Below are positions 7,613 to 16,924 of a DNA stretch of 51,847 bases, one piece after another; the stretch's first letter is position 1; every line of letters begins with the position of its first letter. Below the pieces are notes generated by a model. It did not search any database. It saw nothing but the letters and a program-made list of their open reading frames with translations, and was not told where the DNA came from. The position numbers and the translations under genes were made by a program. The stretch comes from an uncultured Gammaproteobacteria bacterium (GTDB taxonomy: Bacteria; Pseudomonadota; Gammaproteobacteria; Enterobacterales; Psychrobiaceae): assembly GCA_937139475.1 (NCBI GenBank), contig CAKZQF010000107.1, forward strand, positions 1-51,847. Direction: 5' to 3'.

Positions 7613-8812
7613 ATGAGTGATTTAGCAAAATTTCGCGAAGAAGTCCGCGCATGGTTAGAGGCAAACTGCCCCATGTCATTACGCACACCTACGCCAGATG
7701 GTGAACTTATCTGGGGTGGTAGCAAAGTTAATTTTACCTTTGAAGATCAGCGCCTTTGGTTTGAACGCATGCGCGACAAAAACTGGTTTTGTCCTACATG
7801 GTCAACTGACGTTGGTGGTGGCGGTTTAAGCGCTAAAGAAAACAGCGTACTAGAAAGTGAAATGCGCCGCCTTAAATGTCGTCCGCCGCAAATTAATCTA
7901 GGTATTTGGATGCTTGGCCCGGTGCTACTTCAACACGGTAGTGATGAGCAAAAGAAACAATTTTTAACCCCAATGACTCGTGGCGAAGTTCGCTGGTGTC
8001 AGGGCTTTAGTGAGCCAAATGCGGGTTCTGATCTTGCTAGTATCCGCACTAGCGCAGTAGACAAAGGCGACCACTACCTAGTGAACGGTAGCAAGATCTG
8101 GACATCTTACGGCGATCAATCAGATTGGATGTATGCCTTGGTGCGTACGGATCCTAGCGCACCTAAGCATCAAGGTATTAGCCTGTTATTGCTTGATATG
8201 CATAGTGAAGGTGTAAAAGCGGCGCCGATTGACCTGATTAGCGGTAAATCGACCTTCTGTGAAGTGTTCTTTGACAACGTTGTTGTACCAAAAGAAAACC
8301 TTATCGGTGAGCTTAACAACGGCTGGAAGCTAGCAAAAGAGTTGTTGCAACACGAACGTAGTGCAATGTCTAAATTTGGTGAATTCCAGCTGCCAACGCA
8401 CTTTGACCTGATGTCATTAGTTAATGATTACATGCCTGCGCCACATAGTAAAAGTGAAGAGGCTTTAATTGACCGCGCGACAGTTGCTAACATGGAAGAA
8501 GCCACATACAACTTAACAGTGCAACGCTTAACGCAAGAAATGCAAGCAGGGCAAAACTGTTTTGGCCTGATGTCGGTAATGAAGTTTGTTCACACCGAAC
8601 AGGAAAAAATTAAATTTGAATTGCTACTTGATGCGATGGGTTATCGTGGCCTTGGCTGGGAAGATGACAGCTTTAGCGATCAAGAGCAGTCAATAACCCG
8701 CGCGTGGCTTAATAGCTTTGCCCAAACCATTGCTGGTGGTTCGTCAGAAGTACAACTGAACGTAATCGCGAAGCGCGTCTTACAACTACCTGAAAATAAA
8801 GGAACAAGCTAA
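7613..8812 (+). CDS. Acyl-CoA dehydrogenase, catalytic-type subunit of a second pair
   Basis: This 399-residue acyl-CoA dehydrogenase carries FSEPNAGSDLAS and NGSKIWTSYG. A candidate catalytic base is Glu248 in LLQHERSAM. Like the 6303-7472 product it lacks the RxQFG motif. It is translationally coupled to the next gene (TAATG overlap at 8812), which supplies the complementary features, so the two probably form a heterotetramer. TTGGAGAG precedes the ATG. It is an additional pair beyond the one expected in an igr operon. Ring C/D-derived acyl-CoA or another side-chain intermediate are possible substrates; the sequence does not decide. Confidence 0.78.
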   Translation: MSDLAKFREEVRAWLEANCPMSLRTPTPDGELIWGGSKVNFTFEDQRLWFERMRDKNWFCPTWSTDVGGGGLSAKENSVLESEMRRLKCRPPQINLGIWMLGPVLLQHGSDEQKKQFLTPMTRGEVRWCQGFSEPNAGSDLASIRTSAVDKGDHYLVNGSKIWTSYGDQSDWMYALVRTDPSAPKHQGISLLLLDMHSEGVKAAPIDLISGKSTFCEVFFDNVVVPKENLIGELNNGWKLAKELLQHERSAMSKFGEFQLPTHFDLMSLVNDYMPAPHSKSEEALIDRATVANMEEATYNLTVQRLTQEMQAGQNCFGLMSVMKFVHTEQEKIKFELLLDAMGYRGLGWEDDSFSDQEQSITRAWLNSFAQTIAGGSSEVQLNVIAKRVLQLPENKGTS

Positions 8813-9921
8813 TGAGTATGGTATATAGCGAAGACGATCGCATGCTCGCCGACACGGCTGAAGAATTTCTTGCCGCACAAAGCCCTGTCTCTGCACAGCG
8901 CGCATTGCGTGACAACGAAGCGCCACTAAACTTCGATCCTGAAATTTGGCAACAAATGATGGAATTGGGTTGGGGCGCGATCACCTTTCCTGAAGAGCTG
9001 GGTGGTCTGGACTTTGGTTACAAAGGCTTGGGCGCAGTATTTGAAGCGATGGGTAAACACCTAAGCGCTTCACCAATGTTATCTTCAGTAGTGCTGTGTG
9101 GTTCATTACTACAACAGCTAGCCAATGATACGCAGAAAGAGTGGCTTAGCGCCATTATTACTGGTGAAAAGCGTTTAGCACTAGCCGTTGATGAGCAAGC
9201 TCGCCATAAGCCAGAAGCAATTGAAACAACGGCAACCCAAGACGGTGACGGTTTTGTACTAAATGGTAGCAAAACGATGGTCTTTGATGGCGTTAGCCCT
9301 GATGGCTGGATTGTTGCAGCAAAACACCAAGGCGGTGTGAGCTTATTCATCGTGCCATTTAGCGATAGTGTTAAAGTGAACCGCGTTAAGTTAGTAGACT
9401 CTCGTAACTATGCGAACCTAAGCTTCGATCAGGTTAAAGTTCCTGCTGAAGCACTGCTAGGCAGTGCAGGTCAAAGTGCAGAAGCGCTTGATAAAGCACT
9501 TGACCTTGGCCGCTTATGTTTAAGTAGTGAGCTTTTGGGCGCGAGTAAAGCGATTTTCGCCATGACGGTTGAGTACTTGCAGGTGCGTGAACAATTTGCA
9601 GTTAAAATTGGTACCTTCCAAGCACTGCAGCATCGCGCAGCAAAATGTTTTATTGAGCTTGAATTAGCCCAATCAACAATCATCTCAGCCCTATCAAAAG
9701 CTGATAGCAACGCCGATGATTTTGCAGCAAGTGTAAGTTTAGCGAAATGGAAGCTATCGAAAGTCGCCGATCTTATTAGTGGCGAGGCGATTCAAATGCA
9801 CGGCGGCATTGGTGTCACCGATGAACTAGATGTTGGCCTCTACCTAAAACGCATTCGCGTTGCGCAAATGAGTCTAGGTGATATGGATTTCCACCAAGCG
9901 CGATTTTCAGCATTGAACTAG
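8812..9921 (+). CDS. Acyl-CoA dehydrogenase, non-catalytic-type subunit of a second pair
   Basis: The 369-residue acyl-CoA dehydrogenase fold protein contains REQFAVKIGTFQALQH, the FAD-contact motif. The catalytic Glu position is replaced (DLGRLCLSSELLG, with no HER). Its start overlaps the stop of the preceding gene. It is the last gene of the operon; a strong terminator follows at 9950. It is best read as the partner of the 7613-8812 product in an alpha2beta2 enzyme. Confidence 0.78.
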   Translation: MSMVYSEDDRMLADTAEEFLAAQSPVSAQRALRDNEAPLNFDPEIWQQMMELGWGAITFPEELGGLDFGYKGLGAVFEAMGKHLSASPMLSSVVLCGSLLQQLANDTQKEWLSAIITGEKRLALAVDEQARHKPEAIETTATQDGDGFVLNGSKTMVFDGVSPDGWIVAAKHQGGVSLFIVPFSDSVKVNRVKLVDSRNYANLSFDQVKVPAEALLGSAGQSAEALDKALDLGRLCLSSELLGASKAIFAMTVEYLQVREQFAVKIGTFQALQHRAAKCFIELELAQSTIISALSKADSNADDFAASVSLAKWKLSKVADLISGEAIQMHGGIGVTDELDVGLYLKRIRVAQMSLGDMDFHQARFSALN

Positions 9922-9949
9922 CTTAGTGCTGAACAAGCGAAATGATAGA

Positions 9950-9986
9950 ACGGCAGTCAATTAACATTGGCTGCCGTTTTTTGCTT
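9950..9986 (+). terminator. Rho-independent terminator ending the igr-like operon
   Basis: The stem ACGGCAG/CTGCCGT is extended inward by CAAT/ATTG across a single-base mismatch and followed by six T residues. It lies 29 bases after the stop of the last acyl-CoA dehydrogenase gene. Confidence 0.85.
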
Positions 9987-10137
9987 TTGTGCCTTGGAAT
10001 GACAGCAAAATGTGCTTGATTAGCTGGTTTTTGGTGCACTTCATTCTTGGCAAGGCTTGAATAAATTCCTTTAAATGGCTAATTTTAATAATTAAATTGA
10101 TGTGTTTACTTTTAATTCGGAATGCTAAGGAAGTAAT

Positions 10138-10362
10138 ATGCCAATAAAAAAATGGGTTTTTCAATATTTAATAGCGCTGCCAATCATCTTTGTATTACTC
10201 GCTGGTATTCAATATCTAAAGGGAAGGAGCCTGGAGTATGCTATTGAATTTGGTGTGATGTGGTCGTTAATATCCGTAGCAATTTTTGCGCTTAGGCGTT
10301 TCTATTTCTATCGTAAAAACATCAAATGTGCAGTTTGCAATGATATACCAGATAACAATTAA
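10138..10362 (+). CDS. Small two-helix membrane protein, unknown function
   Basis: This 74-residue protein is not recognised. It has two hydrophobic segments (about 7-25 and 42-56), a basic loop after the second (RRFYFYRKNIK), and a C-terminal Cys-x2-Cys (CAVC). AAGGAAG lies upstream at good spacing, supporting real translation. The gene stands alone between the operon terminator at 9950 and the acetyltransferase gene; no functional link to steroids is visible. Confidence 0.55.
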   Translation: MPIKKWVFQYLIALPIIFVLLAGIQYLKGRSLEYAIEFGVMWSLISVAIFALRRFYFYRKNIKCAVCNDIPDNN

Positions 10363-10479
10363 AGATTCAGGTAATAGGTAAACAGAACAAGTCGCTTAAA
10401 GGGACAGAAACAACTGACTTTGCTCCTTTAGCCAACAATTTCTTGCTTTTAACAAGGTGTTAAACGGATTTTATAATTT

Positions 10480-10926
10480 ATGATTAGAGTTGCCAATGTC
10501 GATGACTTAAAGGGAGTTCTTAGTTTATATAAAGAACTTCGCCCACATGATCCCAAACTAGAACTCAATTTTGCAAAGGAAAAGTGGATTGAGATAATCA
10601 ATGATCCTGCAACCGTTATTATTGTTGCTCAAATAAATGGTGAGTTAGCTTCAACTTGTGCTTTAGGCATCAATAAAAGTATTGCTAACGGAGCAAGGCC
10701 CTTTGGCATCATTGAGCACGTAATTACCTCTAACAGATTTCGCAGGCAGGGGCTGAGCAGACAAGTATTGGAGTTTGCCATATCAACGGCATGGCAAAGT
10801 AATTGTTATAAAATTATGTTGCTATCAGGTGAGAAGTTAACTGGGGCTCACGCTTTATATGAATCAGTGGGCTTTAAAGGTGGCATTGAAAAAGGGTTTG
10901 TAATCAAGCCACCCGTTAAGCAATAA
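10480..10926 (+). CDS. GNAT-family N-acetyltransferase
   Basis: This 148-residue protein has the GNAT layout: an N-terminal IRVANVDDLKGVLSLYKEL strand-helix, a central beta segment (TCALGINKSI), and an acetyl-CoA binding segment with the R-x2-R/Q-x-G-x-S pattern (NRFRRQGLSRQVLEFAI). It ends with LYESVGF, a common C-terminal GNAT motif. The acceptor substrate is unknown. No strong ribosome-binding site precedes the ATG. It is a single gene with no evident tie to its neighbours. Confidence 0.8.
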   Translation: MIRVANVDDLKGVLSLYKELRPHDPKLELNFAKEKWIEIINDPATVIIVAQINGELASTCALGINKSIANGARPFGIIEHVITSNRFRRQGLSRQVLEFAISTAWQSNCYKIMLLSGEKLTGAHALYESVGFKGGIEKGFVIKPPVKQ

Positions 10927-11076
10927 ATTTCCCAGGGGCCCTAAATCAACAGGGTGTGTATCAATCGTTACACCCAACTCAGTATTAAGCACCTTGATAA
11001 TCTGTAGCATTTACGCAGCTATATATAATTATTTTTTCCTGAGTTAGAATGCCAGTACACTCAAGGAGGTTAATAA

Positions 11077-11739
11077 ATGTACCAGCCAGAAAAAATAATA
11101 ATAGCTGATGATCATCCTTTGTTTCGCCAAGCATTGAAGTTGATGCTTGAGGCTCACTTTGACAATGTAAAAGTATTTGAAGTTGAGAATGTTAGTGAAT
11201 TAGAGGCGCTATTACCCAAAGAGCAGGATGTTGATTTACTGCTGCTTGACCTAAATATCCCCGGTGCCCAAGGCTTTAACACTCTTATAAATATGCGTGA
11301 TAAGTATCCTCAAATGGGCGTATCTATTGTCTCCGGTTATGAGGATAAGGAAACAATTAATAAGGCGGTCGCATTTGGCTCTGCCGGATTTATTCCTAAA
11401 TCAATTAGTATTCCAGCGATGATTCAGGCGATAGAGAGTATTCTATCTGGTGAAGTTTGGCTGCCAAACTTTGAAGAGCTTAAGGAAGAAGTACCGCTTT
11501 CTGAAGAAAGTAAAAAGATAGCCAGCTTGTCACCGCAGCAATATAAAATTTTGATGATGTTTTCCAATGGCTTACTTAATAAGCAAATTGCGGCGCAGTT
11601 GTCGCTATCCGAGGCCACTGTTAAATCGCATGCCGGTGCTATTTTTCTTAAACTTGGTGTGCGAAACAGAACCCAAGCGGTGATTATGCTTAACGAAAGT
11701 GAAAACAAACTGCAATCATTTGCCCAAGCCTTCGAGTAA
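11077..11739 (+). CDS. crbR: LuxR-type response regulator (CrbR-like)
   Basis: The 220-residue protein has an N-terminal receiver domain with the acidic pair Asp11-Asp12 (IADDHP) and phospho-acceptor Asp58 (LLLLDLNIPG). A C-terminal LuxR/FixJ helix-turn-helix follows (LSPQQYKIL through NKQIAAQLSLSEATVKSHAG). It is convergent, 13 bases apart, with a hybrid kinase that has a sodium/solute-symporter sensor domain. That pairing is typical of CrbS-CrbR, known in Vibrio and Pseudomonas for controlling acetyl-CoA synthetase and acetate use. AAGGAGG precedes the ATG. The role here is inferred: propionyl-CoA and acetyl-CoA from steroid breakdown would make acyl-CoA control relevant. Confidence 0.8.
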   Translation: MYQPEKIIIADDHPLFRQALKLMLEAHFDNVKVFEVENVSELEALLPKEQDVDLLLLDLNIPGAQGFNTLINMRDKYPQMGVSIVSGYEDKETINKAVAFGSAGFIPKSISIPAMIQAIESILSGEVWLPNFEELKEEVPLSEESKKIASLSPQQYKILMMFSNGLLNKQIAAQLSLSEATVKSHAGAIFLKLGVRNRTQAVIMLNESENKLQSFAQAFE

Positions 11740-11752
11740 CCTTGGGCATTTC

Positions 11753-14700
11753 TTAGAGTTTGCTGGTGTAGTTTTGTTGCAACGCTTTAGCCAGCATAGA
11801 GCTCATTAATGCACGCAAAGCCACCGGTTTAATCAGTTTTCTTAAGTAGCCAATGCCGAGTTCTTGGCATTGTTCCAATACTTCGCTATCAGTTGTTGCC
11901 GTGATTAAGATCGCTGGCACTGGGTAGCTATTAACTTGTTGCAGCGTATTAATTAGGCTGATGCCGTTTTCATTATTATCTAAGTGATAATCGGCAAGAA
12001 TAATATCGAACTGATATTGCGGCTGTTTAAATTGCGCTGTTGCTTGCGCCGAGTTACTAGCCGTTACAACATGACAGCCCCAGGCTGTTAATAACTTCTC
12101 CATGCCAGTAAGCACCTCCGGTTCGTTATCAATGCATAGCACGGTAACACCAGCTAACGTGATACTTGCTTCTACTGTCTGCTGGCTGGTTTTTTCTATT
12201 GGCGCTTGATGAATAGGCAGTTTGAATGAGAATAGCGAACCGCTACCGGGCGTTGAGGATAGCTGTAAGTTGCTCTCCAATAAGGCCGCTAAGCTTTGTG
12301 CTATGTTTAACCCTAAACCAAGCCCTTTAGCGCCTTTTTGGTTTTTATTGTTCAATTGAGTAAATTGCTTGAATATAAGCTGTTGCTCGCTCTTTTCAAT
12401 CCCTGGCCCGTTATCAATCACTTGAATATCAATGCTATTGCCGACCTTTCGACACCCGAGTAAAACTTTGCCAGGGCTAGCATACCTAAATGCATTGGTG
12501 AGTAGGTTTTGCAGTATACGACGTAATAACTTTTTGTCGGTCGCTACGCAATAGCGCGTCTTAAACCAGCTAAACTGCATCTGATATTGATTAACCATCG
12601 GAGCAAACTCCTGCCCCAAACTGCTAAATATTTCATGTAGTGAGGCTGGTTCGATGGTGGGCGATATTTTGCCACTCTCGATACGTGTAACTTCATTCAG
12701 ATCGGCCAACAAGTCATTGGCGCTGTTAAGGGAGTTGTTTATCGACGCCAAGTTATCTTTCTCATTGCGCCCAAGCACCGGACTTAGTGCTAACGTTGAG
12801 CAGTATAGTCTCGCCGCAGATAGTGGCTGCATCAAGTCATGGCTACATGCTCTTAAATACTGGTTTTTTTCAAAGGAGGCTTGTTCTGATTTTTGCCTTG
12901 CAATGGCTAACTCTGCATTGGTTTGAGCCAATTTCTTGTTGGCTGCTTCCAGCTTTTTTGTCCGTTCTTGTACACGGCTTTCAAGGCTAAGGTTCTGCTC
13001 TTTTAATAAATTTTCAGCTTCTCTATACATAGTGATGTCAGTGAAAATCATCACGAAGCCACCATCCGGAATCGGATTTCCTTCAATGCGTATAACTTGC
13101 CCGTTAGGTTGTTCGCGCTCAACACTATGCCTGCTACCTTCCCTAAAAAACTGTAAGCGCTTTTCTACCTGGAAATCTAATGAGCCTGTATATTCCGGTC
13201 TGTTTTTTAAATTATAACGGATAAGGTCTTTAATCGGTGTGCCAATATAAATTAGCTCTTGCGGGTAGTTAAACAGTTTTAGATATGGCTCGTTCCATGC
13301 CACCATGTTTAAATTACTATCAATAACCGATATCCCTTCGTTGTTATTTTCAATCGCACTTGATAGCACCGTGCGACTGAATTCAATGCGTTGGCTTGAA
13401 GCGTCCTCGACTATTTTCGCGACTTCATCAAGCGCCATATCACGACCTTCAATGGCGGATGAAATAACCAATTTGGCTGATGCCGAGCCCATCACACTCG
13501 CTAGCGTTTTCTCGGTGTGAAAGATTAGTGCATTGTTGTAATCCTGTTTTGATTGAGCTTGTGATTTAGCATGTTGTTTAAATTCGTTAATACACTCTTT
13601 TGCTCTTTGTGTGCCAACAAACCGAGTCAGTAACAGTTCAAGCTCATTGGCTGATATTTTTCGCTGAATCGTCGGTGTTAATCTGTCTAGATTAGGTCGC
13701 TGGATGAAGTGCTCCAACTGGGATTGCTCTTGAATAGTTGGCCTAAATAACTTAGAGCCAAACCATAGAATAGCGATGTTGACGGTCAACCCGAGTAATG
13801 TTGCTGCTGTGGTTTTTGATATGCCCCAGTTTTCCATTGGGTGAGCATATAGACCTAATTGCGGTAAGAGGTTTAGGCATAACCAAATCATAAAGCCAGA
13901 CGAAATAGCAATTAATACGGCCTTTTGGCTGGCTTTTCGCCAATAAAAGGCGGCAAATAGCGGTGGCCCTATTTGCGCGATTGCGCCAAAAGCAACCTCT
14001 CCCAAAGATGCTAAGGTATCTTCTGGCGCAGTCACTAACATGCCAAAACTTAAGAAGATAATAAATACCACTAAACACTTTCTGATGAACAATAAGCGTC
14101 GGCTAAATTTATTGAAGTCGGCCTGTTGGATGGTTGAATGTTTAAATAAGAACGGGAAAACAAGTTCATTACTGAGCATAGTACTTAACGCAATTGTAGA
14201 GACAATAACCATGGAACTAGCGGCTGAAACGGCGCCAAGAAAGGCAAACAAGGTCAACCAAAGCTGCCCATCAAAGACGGGCAGAAACAGTGTATAGGCT
14301 TCGGCATCTAGCGAATTGCCATAAAGCGCTTTACCGACCAGTCCAATAGGCATTGCAAAAAAAGCAAAAACCAACACGTATAACGGAAATAGCCAGCGGC
14401 TTAACTTAGCGTGCTGCTGCTCTTTTAGTTCAACAACCATGACTTGAAATTGTCTTGGAAAGCAAAGAAATGCTGATATGCCGATCAGTAAAAGGCCGAA
14501 CATCGAGGTGATGTTAAAGAATGAAGATTGCTGTTCAATGTTGATATCTTGCTTTGCGATTTGCCACACGGCCATTGGCGAGTCGTAAATACAAAATAGA
14601 GCAAAGAGTCCGATCACCAAAAAGGCTGTTAATTTGACTAGTGATTCAAATGCAATCGCAATCATTACGCCGGGGTGGCGCTCGGTGACATCTATTGCCC

Positions 14701-15220
14701 TAATGCCGAAGATGATCGTAAAACCTGCCAAAATTGCACTGACAATTAAGCCGAGTTGCCAAGGCATCAGGTTCTGGTTTTCTTGTAAGATGCTATAGGA
14801 ACTAATGATTGCCCTAAGTTGCAGCGCGATGTAGGGCATCGTGCCAATTAGTGTAACCAAGGTGATGACCACGGCTAGGGATTGAGACTTACCAAACCGA
14901 GAGGCAATAAGGTCAGCAATAGAGGTAATATTGAGCTGCAAACTGACTTTGATAATGCGCTGAATAAACGGCCAAGCAAAAATAAACAGAAGTATTGGCG
15001 CTATATACACTGAAAGGTAGGAAAAAGAGTAGTTTGCTGCTTGCCCCGCCGTACCAAGAAAACCCCACGAGGTACAATAAACACCTAATGACAAGGCATA
15101 GATAATCGCATGTTGCTTTGATGCTAGCTTATGACGAAATTTGTCGCCCATAAAAGCGATTAAGAAAAGCAAGCTGATATAGCCGATACTAATAATAACC
15201 AATTGCCAATTGGGGAACAT
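11753..15220 (-). CDS. crbS: Hybrid sensor histidine kinase with SSS-symporter sensor domain (CrbS-like)
   Basis: The protein has 1155 residues. The N-terminal half (about 1-500) has many membrane helices and resembles the sodium/solute symporter family. A linker and PAS domain follow (about 600-730, including NEGISVIDSNLNMVAWNEPY), then a coiled coil (about 735-785). The HisKA/HATPase core has His794 in ACSHDLMQPLSAAR and the ATP-binding GKGLGLGLNIAQSL-type lid (written here KGLGLGLNIAQSL). A C-terminal receiver has Asp1077 (ILADYHLDN). Family knowledge: CrbS and CbrA kinases combine transport and sensing. The convergent response-regulator gene is its probable partner. The ligand could be acetate or another short organic acid, but this is not shown. 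Confidence 0.82.
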   Translation of the reverse strand: MFPNWQLVIISIGYISLLFLIAFMGDKFRHKLASKQHAIIYALSLGVYCTSWGFLGTAGQAANYSFSYLSVYIAPILLFIFAWPFIQRIIKVSLQLNITSIADLIASRFGKSQSLAVVITLVTLIGTMPYIALQLRAIISSYSILQENQNLMPWQLGLIVSAILAGFTIIFGIRAIDVTERHPGVMIAIAFESLVKLTAFLVIGLFALFCIYDSPMAVWQIAKQDINIEQQSSFFNITSMFGLLLIGISAFLCFPRQFQVMVVELKEQQHAKLSRWLFPLYVLVFAFFAMPIGLVGKALYGNSLDAEAYTLFLPVFDGQLWLTLFAFLGAVSAASSMVIVSTIALSTMLSNELVFPFLFKHSTIQQADFNKFSRRLLFIRKCLVVFIIFLSFGMLVTAPEDTLASLGEVAFGAIAQIGPPLFAAFYWRKASQKAVLIAISSGFMIWLCLNLLPQLGLYAHPMENWGISKTTAATLLGLTVNIAILWFGSKLFRPTIQEQSQLEHFIQRPNLDRLTPTIQRKISANELELLLTRFVGTQRAKECINEFKQHAKSQAQSKQDYNNALIFHTEKTLASVMGSASAKLVISSAIEGRDMALDEVAKIVEDASSQRIEFSRTVLSSAIENNNEGISVIDSNLNMVAWNEPYLKLFNYPQELIYIGTPIKDLIRYNLKNRPEYTGSLDFQVEKRLQFFREGSRHSVEREQPNGQVIRIEGNPIPDGGFVMIFTDITMYREAENLLKEQNLSLESRVQERTKKLEAANKKLAQTNAELAIARQKSEQASFEKNQYLRACSHDLMQPLSAARLYCSTLALSPVLGRNEKDNLASINNSLNSANDLLADLNEVTRIESGKISPTIEPASLHEIFSSLGQEFAPMVNQYQMQFSWFKTRYCVATDKKLLRRILQNLLTNAFRYASPGKVLLGCRKVGNSIDIQVIDNGPGIEKSEQQLIFKQFTQLNNKNQKGAKGLGLGLNIAQSLAALLESNLQLSSTPGSGSLFSFKLPIHQAPIEKTSQQTVEASITLAGVTVLCIDNEPEVLTGMEKLLTAWGCHVVTASNSAQATAQFKQPQYQFDIILADYHLDNNENGISLINTLQQVNSYPVPAILITATTDSEVLEQCQELGIGYLRKLIKPVALRALMSSMLAKALQQNYTSKL

Positions 15221-15305
15221 AAACTACCTTTTCACGCTTCTTTGGTTGATTTGAATATTTAAAATTTAGCCACTAAACGTATCAATAACTCGCCTAAAAG
15301 TTCCC

Positions 15306-15577
15306 TATATACCCGTAACCACCGAAAATGCAGGTTTTAGAGATCGGATAGGATGCTAGTACAAGGCACGGTTCCTAATTAATGGTTATTCCCTGATTAT
15401 GAATCATAACGCCGTAATAGCTTTTTACCCGAGCTCCCGAAGGGCAAGGCGATAAGTGACCAACTGCGTCGTTACAAAGATTTTTTTAGAATGACTAAAA
15501 GATACATCTTATGCCTAGCATTTGGCACGCTTCAGGGCTTGCTAAAGTCACGCATTTCCAATGGTCACGGGTATATT
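15306..15577. mobile_element. MITE-like element with imperfect terminal inverted repeats
   Basis: The left end begins TATATACCCGTAACCACCG (15306 on) and the reverse complement of the right end begins AATATACCCGTGACCATTGG (from 15577). They match at most of the first 25 positions and then diverge. The 272-bp interior has no plausible gene. It sits in the 566-base gap between crbS and the porin gene; the rest of that gap holds the porin promoter region. Mobility is inferred from the terminal repeats alone; no clear target-site duplication was seen. Confidence 0.5.
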
Positions 15578-15669
15578 CAATTAGAAACTCTCTATTCAGG
15601 CTAATAATCTACCACAGTTAACTTATTAATAAATGGTGAAAGTATGCCTGCTTTCTGCGGCTTTCGGAT

Positions 15670-15746
15670 TAATCCTAAAGGATTACCCCCTTTATCCTAA
15701 TGCTTATTATCGATTGTTTGACGTTTGTTTTTTGTCCATATTTTAT
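15670..15746 (+). promoter_or_regulatory. Candidate porin promoter with upstream inverted repeat
   Basis: TTGACG (15718-15723), a 17-base spacer and TTTTAT (15741-15746) resemble sigma-70 -35 and -10 boxes, about 40 bases before the porin ATG. A 6-4-6 inverted repeat, TAATCCTAAAGGATTA (15670-15685), lies 32 bases upstream of the -35 box, a usual place for an activator site. The binder is unknown. Confidence 0.45.
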
Positions 15747-15786
15747 CAAGAAATTAAAACAATAAGTAAATGAGGAATACAGGCAG

Positions 15787-16827
15787 ATGGGAATTTTAAA
15801 TACTAAGAAAGTAATGTTGGCGGCTTTGTTTGGTTCGTTAACGAGTGTGGCAAATGCAGGTTATGAAATAAAACTTTCTGATACCGACAAATTATCATTC
15901 GGTGGCTACATTAAGCTCGATGCTCGCTATGTTGATGGTGATGTTGGGTATAGAGATTTTTGGATAGGTACTGGCGCTCCTTTAGAGCAAAGCAATTCTC
16001 AATTTAGAATCTTTGCCAATGAAACACGCTTTAATACTAAATATGTTCATGGCGATGTCATGGGATTCATTGAACTGGATTTCCTAGGTGGCGGAGGCAA
16101 TGAAATTGTTTCTAACTCAGCCCATCCTCGTCTACGCCATGCGTTTATCAAATATAAAAGTATTCTTGCTGGTCAAACGTGGTCAACCATCATGAATACC
16201 AGTGCAATTCCAGAGTCTGCTGACTTTGCGGGTGCTACTGTGGGTCTAGCGTTTATCCGCCAAGGGCAAATTCGTTATACCTATAATAATTTCCAAATTG
16301 CTGTTGAAAACCCAGAGAGCTGGGGTGGCGATCCTGCAAATGATGATACCCCAGATTTGATTGCTAAATACACCTTCAAAGGGGATTGGGGCAACGTGTC
16401 GGTCGCAGGGTTGGCAAGAAGCTTAACCACCGCTTCTGGCGAGTCCGAAAGTGCCGCAGGACTTTCGGTTGCTGGTCGAATTAACACGATTGGCAAAGAT
16501 GATTTGCGTTTTCAAGTTCACAAAGGGGAAGTGGGTCGCTACGTCGGGGTTGCTTTTGCTAAGGGCCTAGATGGTGAAAAAGTGGAGGACACCACCTCAT
16601 ACCTAGTTGCTTATCGTCATTTCTGGGACGAAAGCTTAAGAACTACCGTGCTATACGGTAGCGCTGAGGCTGATGAGTCCGGTGCTGAACGTAGCCAGTG
16701 GAGTGTTAACTTATTTAAAAATTACACCAAAGAGCTTGCGATAGGTTTTGAGGTGGGCAACTTCTCCATTGATGAGCTTGGTAAAGATTCGGACTACGCA
16801 CAGTTATCCTTTAGATACACCCTATAG
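15787..16827 (+). CDS. DcaP-like outer-membrane porin
   Basis: The 346-residue protein has a signal peptide (cleavage likely after Ala-Asn-Ala at residue 24) and a beta-rich mature part starting GYEIKLSDTDKLSFGGYIKL. A short barrel with an N-terminal helix-like segment and the phrase SFGGYIKLDARY resembles the DcaP trimeric porins that pass organic acids. The C-terminus is an alternating strand (QLSFRYTL). It precedes an ABC importer operon and is separated from it by a hairpin at 16838. Together they could provide outer- and inner-membrane uptake of the same acid. A GAGG site precedes the ATG. Confidence 0.72.
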   Translation: MGILNTKKVMLAALFGSLTSVANAGYEIKLSDTDKLSFGGYIKLDARYVDGDVGYRDFWIGTGAPLEQSNSQFRIFANETRFNTKYVHGDVMGFIELDFLGGGGNEIVSNSAHPRLRHAFIKYKSILAGQTWSTIMNTSAIPESADFAGATVGLAFIRQGQIRYTYNNFQIAVENPESWGGDPANDDTPDLIAKYTFKGDWGNVSVAGLARSLTTASGESESAAGLSVAGRINTIGKDDLRFQVHKGEVGRYVGVAFAKGLDGEKVEDTTSYLVAYRHFWDESLRTTVLYGSAEADESGAERSQWSVNLFKNYTKELAIGFEVGNFSIDELGKDSDYAQLSFRYTL

Positions 16828-16837
16828 CACGTTTCTT

Positions 16838-16879
16838 GTGTTGCTCAACTTGCTTTATCGGTTGAGCAACACCTTTTCT
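16838..16879 (+). terminator. Hairpin after the porin gene (terminator or attenuator)
   Basis: A perfect 12-bp stem, GTGTTGCTCAAC (16838-16849) and GTTGAGCAACAC (16861-16872), is followed by CTTTTCT. The short T tract makes termination probable but perhaps partial, which would leave the downstream livG operon expressed at a lower level than the porin. Confidence 0.7.
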
Positions 16880-16924
16880 ATTGATTGGTTACAAGCTTAA
16901 GAAAAATAAAGTGGGAGAGTGGGT

